Below are positions 16,773 through 26,049 of a DNA stretch of 64,000 bases, in pieces (position 1 is the first letter of the stretch; every line of letters begins with the position of its first letter). The DNA comes from Streptomyces sp. NBC_00572 (lineage in GTDB: Bacteria > Actinomycetota > Actinomycetes > Streptomycetales > Streptomycetaceae), in the NCBI RefSeq assembly GCF_026341815.1, contig NZ_JAPENX010000001.1, positions 868,001-932,000 on the forward strand, given 5' to 3'. A model generated the notes under the pieces. The model made no database searches and was not told the origin of the DNA. It saw only the letters and a list, made by a program, of their open reading frames with translations. Both the position numbers and the translations under genes were made by a program.

Positions 16773-17420
16773 GTGTCCGTACTCCCCCTGGTGTTCACCA
16801 GCGGCTGGGCGAGCGGGATCAACGCGTACGCGGTGGTCCTGCTGTTCGGCGTCTTCGGCGCGACCGGGCTCACCGACGAGGTGCCCGAGTCCTTGCAGCG
16901 CACCGATGTCCTCGTCGCCGCCGGCGTGCTCTTCCTCTGTGAGGCGGTGGCGGACAAGATCCCGTACGTCGACTCGATATGGGATTCCGTCCACACGGTG
17001 ATCCGGCCGATCGCGGGGGCCGTGGTCGGCGCCCTGCTCGCCGGGCAGAACGGTTCGCTGCCGGAGCTGGCGGCGGGCGCGGTCGGTGGTTCGACGGCCC
17101 TGCTGAGTCATTTCGTCAAGGCCGGGACGAGGATGGCGGTCAACTCCTCACCGGAGCCGTTCTCCAACGTCGCGCTGAGTCTGGCGGAGGATCTCGGGGT
17201 GGCGGCGATCGTCACCTTCGCGATCTTCCATCCGCTGGCGGCGGCGAGCATCGCGGCCGTCCTGCTCGCCCTCGGCCTGGTGATACTGGTCTTCCTCGCC
17301 CAGCGGATCCGCCGCTTCCTGCGCCGCAGGTCGCAGCGGCGCGAGGAGAGACAGCTCGCCGACGTGGAGGCCCGCACCCGGGCCCGGCCGCCGTCCGGCG
17401 ACGGCTCGGAACACTTCTGA
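16773..17420 (+). CDS. DUF4126 family integral membrane protein
   Basis: A 215-residue membrane protein, function unknown. It begins LPLVFTSGWASGINAYAVVL, with the Ser/Gly/Asn-rich first helix typical of DUF4126, and has four to five hydrophobic segments (about 5-30, 45-60, 75-95, 140-180) and a basic, Arg-rich C-terminal tail from about 184. The start is a GTG at 16773; a TACGAT hexamer ends 7 bases before it, so the transcript may be leaderless. The next gene starts 42 bases downstream on the same strand. Confidence 0.82.
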   Translation: MSVLPLVFTSGWASGINAYAVVLLFGVFGATGLTDEVPESLQRTDVLVAAGVLFLCEAVADKIPYVDSIWDSVHTVIRPIAGAVVGALLAGQNGSLPELAAGAVGGSTALLSHFVKAGTRMAVNSSPEPFSNVALSLAEDLGVAAIVTFAIFHPLAAASIAAVLLALGLVILVFLAQRIRRFLRRRSQRREERQLADVEARTRARPPSGDGSEHF

Positions 17421-17462
17421 GCCCGTTCGGGACTGTCCGAGGCGCCGGATAAAGTCGCTGAC

Positions 17463-18905
17463 ATGGCACGGATTGTGGTGATCGGCGCGGGACTCGGCGC
17501 CATGGCGGCGGCGGCCCGGCTGGCCGTGGCGGGCCACCGGGTGACGGTGTACGAGCGGGGGGCGACGTACGGCGGCGCGGTCGGCCGGTTCGCGCGCGAC
17601 GGGTTCGCGTTCGACACGGGCCCCGGGCTGCTGCACCTGCCCGCCGTGTACCGGGACCTGTTCGTGAAGACCGGCAAGGAGCCCCTGGAGGACTGCGTCT
17701 CGCTGACGCAGGTCGACCCGGCGAGCCGTCATGTCTTCGCCGACAACGCCCGCGTGGACCTGCCGAACGCCTCCCGGGCCGGCACGGTCGCCGCCCTGGA
17801 CGCGGCGCTCGGCGCGGGCGCGGGCGAGCGCTGGGGCGACTTCCTGGTGCGGGCCCGCGAGGCCTGGGACCGCACCCGCCGCCCGCTCCTGGAGGAGCCG
17901 CAGCCGGCCGACCGTTCGCCGCTGGCCCGTGAGCCGTACCCGGCCCTGAAGGCGGGCCTGTTGCGGCGCCCGACGACGACGCTCGCGCAGATCGGGGCGC
18001 GTGAGCTGCGCGACCCCCGGCTCGCCGCCCTCCTCGACGCGTACGCGTGGACGTACGGCTTCGACCCGGCCACCGCCCCGGCCTCGGCCGCCGTCCTGCC
18101 GTACATGGAGCAGACCTTCGGCAGCTGGTACGTGGGCGGGGGCCTGCGGGCGCTCGCCGACGCGGTGTACGAGCGGTGCCGGAAGCGGCGGGTCGAGTTC
18201 GTCTTCGACGCGGCCGTCGAGGACGTCCTGGAGAAGGACGGCCGGGCGGTGGGTGTCCGGCTGGCCGGGGGCGAGACCGTCGAGGCCGACCAGGTCGTCT
18301 CGGGGGCCCCGGTGCCCGCCCTCTACCACGAGCACGTCGTCGAGTGGGGTCACGGCGACGACTGGCCGCCGTACCAGGCCGCCCGGACGAGCCGGGTGAC
18401 GGCCTGTCTGGCCCTGCGCGGGCCCCGGGAGCCGGAGGCGGTCCACCGCACGGTCGTGCACGCGGACGGCGACCGGCCGACGGTGACGGTGCTGCGCCCG
18501 AACGACCCGGCGCTGCGTCCGGACGCGGACCACGAGTCGGTGACGGTCACGGCGACCGTCCACACGTCCCCGGACCGGGACGCGGCCGCGTGGGAGGCCT
18601 TCGCCGGGCGGATGGTCGAGGCGGCCGGGCGCGCGGTCCCGGGGCTCCGGGAGCGACTGCTGTGGCAGCACGTCCGCACCCCGGAGGACGTACGGCGGGA
18701 CACGGGCACCGCCGAGGTGCCGGGGCCCGCGCTCGCGGGGGCCGGCGGTCACCTGCTTCCGGCCGACAACCGCTCCCCGCTGCCGGGCCTCTGGTTCGCG
18801 GGCGGCTGGTCCCACCCGGGCGGCGGGCTCGCCCACGCGGGCATGTCGGGCGCGCTGGTGGCGGGATTCATCGTGGAGGGCGCGGACTTCCGCGGCTCCC
18901 GGTAG
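17463..18905 (+). CDS. FAD-dependent oxidoreductase of the phytoene desaturase (CrtI-like) family
   Basis: A 480-residue flavoprotein. The N-terminal dinucleotide-binding motif is VVIGAGLGAMAAAARLA (about 5-21), followed by the CrtI-type YGGAVGRFARDGFAFDTGP (about 37-55). The C-terminus carries GLWFAGGWSHPGGGLAHAGMSGALVA, the second FAD contact region. No carotenoid genes are nearby, so a polyene-desaturase role is not supported; the family also includes generic NAD(P)/FAD oxidoreductases. The ATG start at 17463 has no strong ribosome site. Confidence 0.85.
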   Translation: MARIVVIGAGLGAMAAAARLAVAGHRVTVYERGATYGGAVGRFARDGFAFDTGPGLLHLPAVYRDLFVKTGKEPLEDCVSLTQVDPASRHVFADNARVDLPNASRAGTVAALDAALGAGAGERWGDFLVRAREAWDRTRRPLLEEPQPADRSPLAREPYPALKAGLLRRPTTTLAQIGARELRDPRLAALLDAYAWTYGFDPATAPASAAVLPYMEQTFGSWYVGGGLRALADAVYERCRKRRVEFVFDAAVEDVLEKDGRAVGVRLAGGETVEADQVVSGAPVPALYHEHVVEWGHGDDWPPYQAARTSRVTACLALRGPREPEAVHRTVVHADGDRPTVTVLRPNDPALRPDADHESVTVTATVHTSPDRDAAAWEAFAGRMVEAAGRAVPGLRERLLWQHVRTPEDVRRDTGTAEVPGPALAGAGGHLLPADNRSPLPGLWFAGGWSHPGGGLAHAGMSGALVAGFIVEGADFRGSR

Positions 18906-18908
18906 ACG

Positions 18909-18944
18909 CGTGGGGGCCCCGCCGGACTCGGCGGGGCCCCCACG
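18909..18944. terminator. Bidirectional terminator between convergent genes
   Basis: A 14-bp perfect stem (18909-18922 with 18931-18944) around an 8-base loop fills the 44-base gap between the converging CrtI-like gene and the Tyr/Gln-rich membrane protein gene. Confidence 0.8.
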
Positions 18945-18949
18945 GTCAT

Positions 18950-19789
18950 TCAGTACCGGTACTGCTGCTGGTCGTCCGGGTGCGGCTCGTAGCCGTACTG
19001 GCCCGGTCCCTGCTGCTGCGGCTGGGGCGCCTGATCGGTGTCGCGCTGCTGCGGGACCCAGACCCCGCCGGGCGGAGTGTCGTAGCTGTACGAGGGGGCG
19101 TACGGGTCGCCGTAGTAGGAGCCGTACTGCTGGCCGTCCGTACCCGGGCCGATGTACGGATCGGAGTAGGCGGCGTACTGCTGCTGCCCGGCGGCCTGAC
19201 CGTAGTCGTAGGCCGGCTGCTGCTGCTCGTACGCGGGCGCGTAGGGGTCGTACCCCGTCTGGTAACCCGTGTCGTAGCCGGTGCCGGGGGTCTGGGCAGC
19301 ACCCTGGCCCGTGTCCTGGCCCAGGTTGTAGACCCCGTACTGGCCGGTGTCCTCGGGCATCGGCAGGGGTTCGTAGACCGCGGTGGTCTCGGCGGCGGAC
19401 GGAGCGCCGGCCCCCTCCGGCCCGTCCTGCACCGAGTACGGGGCGTCCTCGGCCTCGTAGGAGAGCTCGGTGACCTCCAGCGTGGGTCCGGCCTGCGCCG
19501 GAGCACCCGACCTGCGGCGACGGCTCGCGCCCGGGCTGCCGCCGATCGCCCAGCCGGTGGAGAAGCCACGGCGGAAGGAGAGCGTCACATAGGTCTGGCC
19601 GACGGCGAAGGCGACCGCCCCGGCGATGATCACCGCCACCGAGGGCAGCAGCACGCCGAAGACCACGCCGAGGAAGCCGCAGAAGGCGAGAATCCGCCAG
19701 CGCAGTCGTGCCTTGTACTGGAGGAGCACCTCCCCCAGCAGCCACAGCGCGACCACGCCGAACGCGATGTAGAGGACCGTCCACCCCAT
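18950..19789 (-). CDS. Membrane protein with Tyr/Gln/Gly-rich low-complexity tail, function unknown
   Basis: A 279-residue protein I cannot assign to a characterised family. Two membrane regions lie at the N-terminus (about 1-22 and 32-66), followed by a short basic stretch (GASRRRRSG), an acidic linker, and from about residue 145 a tail dominated by Tyr, Gln, Gly, Pro and Asp with repeating YDxGYQTGYDPYAPAY-like units. Such tails are intrinsically disordered and resemble self-associating low-complexity domains; this is a compositional observation only. The ATG at 19789 opens the frame; the next upstream gene on this strand is metF, 54 bases away. Confidence 0.75.
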   Translation of the reverse strand: MGWTVLYIAFGVVALWLLGEVLLQYKARLRWRILAFCGFLGVVFGVLLPSVAVIIAGAVAFAVGQTYVTLSFRRGFSTGWAIGGSPGASRRRRSGAPAQAGPTLEVTELSYEAEDAPYSVQDGPEGAGAPSAAETTAVYEPLPMPEDTGQYGVYNLGQDTGQGAAQTPGTGYDTGYQTGYDPYAPAYEQQQPAYDYGQAAGQQQYAAYSDPYIGPGTDGQQYGSYYGDPYAPSYSYDTPPGGVWVPQQRDTDQAPQPQQQGPGQYGYEPHPDDQQQYRY

Positions 19790-19843
19790 GCCCCGCCGCC
19801 CCTCTCCACGGTCACCGCCGCGGGTCGGGGCGGGTACGACCGG

Positions 19844-20761
19844 TCACGACTGCTGGTGCAGTCCGAGATTCTCGTAGATCTCGAGCGTCGCGGTGGAACT
19901 GTTCAGCGTGATGAAGTGCAGTCCGGGGACACCCTCGGAGAGCAGCCGCGCGCAGAACTCCGTCGCGAACTCGATACCGATGGAGCGTACAGCGGTGGGA
20001 TCGTCCTTGACGGCGAGGATGCGCTCTTTCACGTCCGCGGGGAAGTGCGCGTTGCTCAGCTGGGGCAGTCGGCCGAGGGTCTTCACGTTCACGACGGGCA
20101 TGACCTCGGGGATGATCGGGGTCTCGCAGCCGGCCTTGGCGACGCTGTCCCGCAGCCGCAGATAGTTCTCCGGGTCGAAGAACATCTGGGTGATCGCGTA
20201 GTCGGCACCGGCACGGCACTTGTCCACGAAGTGCCGGATGTCCTTGTCCCAGTCGGTGGAGCGGGGGTGCATCTCGGGGAAGGCGGCGACGCCCACGCAG
20301 AAGTCGCCCGATTCCTTGATCAGCCGGACGAGGTCGGCGGCGTACTTGACGCCCTCGGGGTGTTCGACCCACTCCCCCAGCGGGTCGCCCGCCGGGTCGC
20401 CGCGCAGCGCGAGCATGTTGCGGATGCCGGCGTCGGCGTACTGGCCGAGGATGTTGCGCAGCTCGGCGACCGAGTGGTCGACGGCCGTGAGGTGCGCGAC
20501 CGGGGTGAGCGTGGTGTCGGAGGCGATCTTCTGGGTCGCCTTGACGGTGCCGCCGCGGGTGGTGCCGCCGGCGCCGTAGGTCACGGAGACGAAGCTCGGC
20601 CCGACCGCCTCGACGCGGCGCATCGCGTTCCAGAGGCCCTGCTCGCCCTTCTCGGTCCGGGGCGCGAAGAACTCGAAGGAGTACGACGTGCCGCCGGAGG
20701 CGAGGATCTCGCGGACCGTGCGGGCGCGGTCCGAACGGACGGAAGCGGTTCCAAGGGCCAT
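19844..20761 (-). CDS. metF: 5,10-methylenetetrahydrofolate reductase
   Basis: FAD enzyme that makes 5-methyltetrahydrofolate, the methyl donor for methionine synthesis. The 305-residue protein contains the family signatures [14 protein letters not shown] (about 27-40), [12 protein letters not shown] (about 57-68), [12 protein letters not shown] (about 114-125) and [14 protein letters not shown] (about 187-200). The ATG at 20761 fits the usual family length. An inverted repeat (20800-20820) lies 39 bases upstream and may regulate it. Confidence 0.95.
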   Translation of the reverse strand: MALGTASVRSDRARTVREILASGGTSYSFEFFAPRTEKGEQGLWNAMRRVEAVGPSFVSVTYGAGGTTRGGTVKATQKIASDTTLTPVAHLTAVDHSVAELRNILGQYADAGIRNMLALRGDPAGDPLGEWVEHPEGVKYAADLVRLIKESGDFCVGVAAFPEMHPRSTDWDKDIRHFVDKCRAGADYAITQMFFDPENYLRLRDSVAKAGCETPIIPEVMPVVNVKTLGRLPQLSNAHFPADVKERILAVKDDPTAVRSIGIEFATEFCARLLSEGVPGLHFITLNSSTATLEIYENLGLHQQS

Positions 20762-20799
20762 ACCGGCAGGTTAGACGGGGCGCGGGGAGCGGCGTAAAC

Positions 20800-20820
20800 G
20801 GTGTCCGCTGAATGGACACC
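20800..20820. promoter_or_regulatory. Inverted repeat upstream of metF
   Basis: GGTGTCC-N7-GGACACC, with perfect 7-bp arms, lies 39 bases in front of the metF ATG. On the plus strand it is followed by TTTT, which could look like a terminator, but no plus-strand gene precedes it. An operator for metF is the likelier reading. Confidence 0.4.
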
Positions 20821-20887
20821 TTTTCGGACAGGCGCCCGGGCGGATCGTTGGAGGATCTGCCGGAAGGTCCCGGCGGGCGCCTCGCAG

Positions 20888-20923
20888 GGGCCCGCCGGGC
20901 CGGCCGGCCCGCCGGGCCGGCCC
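20888..20923 (-). terminator. GC-rich palindromic stretch after thiE
   Basis: Directly after the thiE stop lies a self-complementary G/C run, centred on GGGCCGGCCGGCCC (20897-20910). It can fold into several hairpins and probably ends the thiE transcript, but the pairing is ambiguous. Confidence 0.4.
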
Positions 20924-21592
20924 TCAGATCCCCTGGATCTCCGCGCGCTCCCGGACCCGCTTGGCGAGGGCGGCCGTCGCGGCGGCCGGGTCGTCGGCCT
21001 CGGTGATCGCCCGGACGACGACGATCCGGCGCGCACCCGCGTCCAGGACCTCGTCCAGATTCGTCTCGTCGATGCCACCGATGGCGAACCAGGGGCGGTC
21101 CTGGGCCAGGCCGGCCGTGTACCGCACGAGGTCGAGGCCCGGTGCGTACCGTCCGGGCTTGGTGGGGGTGGGCCAGCAGGGCCCGGTGCAGAAGTAGTCC
21201 ACGCCCGGTTCGACGGCGGCCGCGGCCGCCTCGGTCTCGGCGTGGCAGGAGCGGCCGATCAGTACGTCGTCGGAGCCGCCGAGGATCGCGCGGGCGGCGG
21301 GCACGGGCAGGTCGCCCTGGCCCAGGTGCAGCACGTCGGATCCGATGGCGTGGGCGACGTCGGCCCGGTCGTTCACCGCGAGGAGCTTGCCGTGCCGGCG
21401 GGCGGCGTCGGCGAAGACGGCGAGGTGCTCCAGCTCCTCACCGGCCTCCATGCCCTTGTCGCGGAGCTGCACGATGTCCACGCCGGAGGAGAGCACGGCG
21501 TCGAGGAAGGCGGGCAGGTCGCCCTGGCGCTTCCGGGCGTCGGTGCACAGGTAGAGCCGGGCGTCGGCGAGCCGCTCACGAGGCGTGGGCAT
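20924..21592 (-). CDS. thiE: Thiamine-phosphate synthase
   Basis: Joins HMP pyrophosphate with thiazole phosphate to form thiamine monophosphate in the cytoplasm. The 222-residue TIM-barrel protein shows the expected motifs: [10 protein letters not shown] (about 40-49), [27 protein letters not shown] (about 71-97), [16 protein letters not shown] and the phosphate-binding IGGI followed by [11 protein letters not shown]. The ATG at 21592 matches family length. The other thiazole genes (thiO-thiS-thiG) lie 2 kb away on the opposite strand behind a TPP riboswitch; no THI-box is visible in front of thiE itself. Confidence 0.94.
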   Translation of the reverse strand: MPTPRERLADARLYLCTDARKRQGDLPAFLDAVLSSGVDIVQLRDKGMEAGEELEHLAVFADAARRHGKLLAVNDRADVAHAIGSDVLHLGQGDLPVPAARAILGGSDDVLIGRSCHAETEAAAAAVEPGVDYFCTGPCWPTPTKPGRYAPGLDLVRYTAGLAQDRPWFAIGGIDETNLDEVLDAGARRIVVVRAITEADDPAAATAALAKRVRERAEIQGI

Positions 21593-21619
21593 GGGTGGGT
21601 TCCCCCCGTCGGTCGCGCC

Positions 21620-21663
21620 GGTGCCACGGCGGCCGGCCCGTGGGGGCCGGTCGCCGTGGCACC
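21620..21663 (-). terminator. Terminator between the Rv2175c-like gene and thiE
   Basis: An almost perfect 20-bp stem (21620-21639 with 21644-21663, one G-T pair) with a 4-base loop lies between two minus-strand genes, so thiE probably has its own promoter in the short space that follows. Confidence 0.75.
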
Positions 21664-21694
21664 CGCTTGGTGGTGTCTTCGGTGCGTGCGGGCG

Positions 21695-22060
21695 TCAGAG
21701 GGCGAGCGCCTGGGCGCGGCGCTTCACCTCCGTGCCGCGATTCTCGTTGAGCGCCTGCGCGGGCGTGCCCGGCAGGCTCTCGTCCGGAGTGAACAGCCAC
21801 TCCAGCATCTCTTCGTCGGTGAAGCCGTCGTCCCGCAGCACGGTCAGGAGCCCGACGAGGCCCTTGACGATCCTGTCGCCCTGGATGAAGGCGGCGGGGA
21901 TCTGCAGGGCGTTGTTCTCTCCGCGGCGCACGGCGATGAGCTGACCTTCCTTGATCAGCTGCCGCACGCGCGTCACCTCGACATCGAGCATCTCCGCGAT
22001 GTCGGGCACATAGAGCCAGGCGGGGACGAGCGCATCGATCTTTACGTCAATCTCGGTCAC
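21695..22060 (-). CDS. Rv2175c-like helix-turn-helix DNA-binding protein
   Basis: A 121-residue protein resembling M. tuberculosis Rv2175c, a DNA-binding protein phosphorylated by kinase PknL. The N-terminal winged helix region reads PDIAEMLDVEVTRVRQLIKEGQLIAVRRGENNALQIPAAFI (about 20-60), and the C-terminal half contains the conserved GFTDEEMLEWLFTPDESLPGTPAQAL. The start is a GTG at 22060. In mycobacteria this gene sits next to pknL; here a PASTA kinase gene lies about 4 kb away at 26050, separated by the thiazole operon. Regulation by that kinase is inferred from the family. Confidence 0.85.
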   Translation of the reverse strand: MTEIDVKIDALVPAWLYVPDIAEMLDVEVTRVRQLIKEGQLIAVRRGENNALQIPAAFIQGDRIVKGLVGLLTVLRDDGFTDEEMLEWLFTPDESLPGTPAQALNENRGTEVKRRAQALAL

Positions 22061-22103
22061 AGGACAAGCCTGCCATCCCGGACTGACAGCCGGTAGTCGG
22101 GCC

Positions 22104-23327
22104 CTACCGGACTGCGGCCTTCAGGGGTACGGAGGGGTCCGCCGCGCGCGTGGGGTCGAGGGCGGTGGCCGACTCGATGAGCTTGCGGCCCTGGGCCAGA
22201 TCCCGGGGGCGGCCGACGGCGAGGAGGGCGACCGGCACCTCGGCGCGCAGCCACAGCACGGACCAGGCCCCCTCCGCCGGGTCGCCGCGCCAGAGCAGTT
22301 CGTCGGCGTCCGCGTGGTGACCGGCGTACTGGACGAAGCGGCCGAACTGCTCGGACCAGAAGTACGGAACGGGGTCGTACGGCCCCGAGTCCGCCCCGGT
22401 GATGGTTCCGGCGACCGTGCGGGGGCCCTGGAGCGCGTTGTCCCAGTGGTGGACGAGGAGGCGCCGCCCGTAGCGGGCGGAGGGGAAGGAGGCGCAGTCC
22501 CCGACGGCGTACACATCGGGCAGGCTGGTGCGCAGCCGCTCGTCGGCGGTGACGGCGCCGCTCGGATCGAGGTCGATGCCGGAGCCGGCGAGCCAGTCGG
22601 TGGCGGGACGGGCGCCGATGCCGACGACGACGGCGTCGGCGGGCAGCTCGCGGCCGTCGGCGAGGACGACCCGGCCCGGTGCGCCGGGCTCGACGGTGCG
22701 GACGCGCGCGTGGGTGAGGAGTTCGGCACCGTTCTCGCCGAACCACTCGGCCATCGGGGCGGTGACCTCGGCGGGCAGGGCTCCGGCGAGGGGGCGGTCG
22801 GCGGCCTCGACGACGGTGACGGCGCAGCCGGCCGCGCGCGCGGCGGTGGCGAACTCGGCGCCGATCCAGCCGGCGCCGACGACCACGACGCTGTGGCGGC
22901 GCTCCAGGACGGGCCCGAGGCGTACGGCGTCGTCGAGGGTGCGCAGCAGATGGACCCCGGGGACGCCCTCGGTGCCGGGCAGGGTGACCGGCTGGGCGCC
23001 GGTGGCGACGACCAGGGTGTCGTACCCGACGGACCCGGCCTCGGTGTCGATCTCGTGGTCGGCGGCGCGCAGCCCGGTGACGTCCAGGCCGAGGCGGAGC
23101 TCGACGCCGAGCTCCTCGAAGTCGACGTCGAAGGCGGAGTCCTCGGCCTTGCCGAGGAGGACGGCCTTGGAGAGCGGGGGCCGGTCGTAGGGCTGGTGGG
23201 GCTCGGCCCCGATGAGGGTCACGGGGCCGGTGAAGCCCTGTTCGCGCAGGGCGACGGCGGTCTGTACACCCGCCATCCCGGCGCCGACGATCACGACGTG
23301 CTGCTGTGCCTGCTTCTGCTCGCTCAC
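22104..23327 (-). CDS. Ferredoxin/rubredoxin reductase-type FAD oxidoreductase
   Basis: A 407-residue NAD(P)H-dependent flavoprotein of the ferredoxin reductase / AIF-like family. It has an N-terminal FAD site VVIVGAGMAGVQTA (about 11-24), PYDRPPLSKAVLLG (about 46-59), a second nucleotide-binding site VVVVGAGWIGAEFA (about 147-160), the YAVGDCASF FAD motif, and a C-terminal reductase domain (VPYFWSEQFGRFVQYAG). The electron partner is unknown; no ferredoxin or P450 gene is adjacent. The GTG at 23327 has AAGGTGG upstream. It diverges from the thi operon, with a small inverted repeat between them. Confidence 0.88.
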   Translation of the reverse strand: MSEQKQAQQHVVIVGAGMAGVQTAVALREQGFTGPVTLIGAEPHQPYDRPPLSKAVLLGKAEDSAFDVDFEELGVELRLGLDVTGLRAADHEIDTEAGSVGYDTLVVATGAQPVTLPGTEGVPGVHLLRTLDDAVRLGPVLERRHSVVVVGAGWIGAEFATAARAAGCAVTVVEAADRPLAGALPAEVTAPMAEWFGENGAELLTHARVRTVEPGAPGRVVLADGRELPADAVVVGIGARPATDWLAGSGIDLDPSGAVTADERLRTSLPDVYAVGDCASFPSARYGRRLLVHHWDNALQGPRTVAGTITGADSGPYDPVPYFWSEQFGRFVQYAGHHADADELLWRGDPAEGAWSVLWLRAEVPVALLAVGRPRDLAQGRKLIESATALDPTRAADPSVPLKAAVR

Positions 23328-23344
23328 CCGACCACCTTACGCAT

Positions 23345-23359
23345 CTGACGGATCGTCAG
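23345..23359. promoter_or_regulatory. Short inverted repeat between reductase gene and thi operon
   Basis: CTGACG-GAT-CGTCAG, perfect 6-bp arms, lies 18 bases before the reductase GTG and about 50 bases before the thi -10 element (TAGTGT, 23396-23401). The shape suits a dimeric repressor; no regulator gene is adjacent. Confidence 0.4.
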
Positions 23360-23411
23360 GAAGGGAGGGGCCTACGGCCCCCCGGACGCGGAAGCTAGTG
23401 TGTCGGGCGTA

Positions 23412-23509
23412 AAGCACTCGCGGGAGCCCGGACGCACCGGGCTGAGAGGGAGGCTGGGACGGCCTCCGACCGTACGAACCTGATCCGGGTCATGCCGGCG
23501 AAGGGAGGG
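23412..23509 (+). promoter_or_regulatory. TPP riboswitch (THI-box) of the thiOSG operon
   Basis: The leader carries the conserved THI-box elements in order: CGGGAGCCCG, the CTGAGAGGG core (about 23442-23450), then GAACCTGATCCGGGT and ATGCCGGCGAAGGGAG. Binding of thiamine pyrophosphate to such elements lowers expression of thiamine genes. The GGGAGGGG that ends the element also looks like the ribosome site for thiO, whose ATG follows about 11 bases later, so control probably works by hiding this site (inference). Confidence 0.95.
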
Positions 23510-23520
23510 GCTGGACGCCC

Positions 23521-25801
<2,281 letters not shown>

Positions 25802-25817
25802 AACGAAGGCGCCGCCG

Positions 25818-25867
25818 CCCCCCGTGCGGGGGCCTCCGTTCCGCCGGGGCGGCTCCGCCCCACTCCC
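25818..25867 (+). terminator. Tandem GC hairpins after thiG
   Basis: A CCCCC-GTGC-GGGGG hairpin (25820-25833) and a second GGGGCGG/CCGCCCC hairpin follow the thiG stop. The remaining roughly 180 bases up to 26049 hold no gene that I can support, only the kinase promoter region. Confidence 0.5.
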
Positions 25868-26036
25868 CCGCCCAGGCCTTGGTGCCGCCGGGCCGACCCG
25901 CAGGGCGCGGCCACACGGCGGCGGGCCCGGTTCGGGCGGCGGGTGCGCGGGGTCCGGGCGCGGTTCGGGCGTGCGGTGCTCGTCACAGGTGCGTCGCAGT
26001 CGTGGGCGCCCGGCCAAGGCCCCGCCCGCCCCCTCG

Positions 26037-26049
26037 TAGACTCGACGCC
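26037..26049 (+). promoter_or_regulatory. -10 element for a probably leaderless kinase transcript
   Basis: TAGACT (26037-26042) ends 7 bases before the kinase GTG at 26050, and no Shine-Dalgarno sequence precedes the start. This spacing puts the transcript start at the start codon. No convincing -35 is seen. Confidence 0.45.

Noticed and set aside
17463..18905. Carotenoid (phytoene) desaturase
   Set aside because: The family fold matches but there are no crtB, crtE or other carotenoid genes nearby; kept as a general CrtI-like oxidoreductase.
20791..20830. Plus-strand intrinsic terminator (hairpin followed by TTTT) near metF
   Set aside because: No plus-strand gene lies upstream, so a terminator there has no transcript to end; treated as an operator candidate instead.
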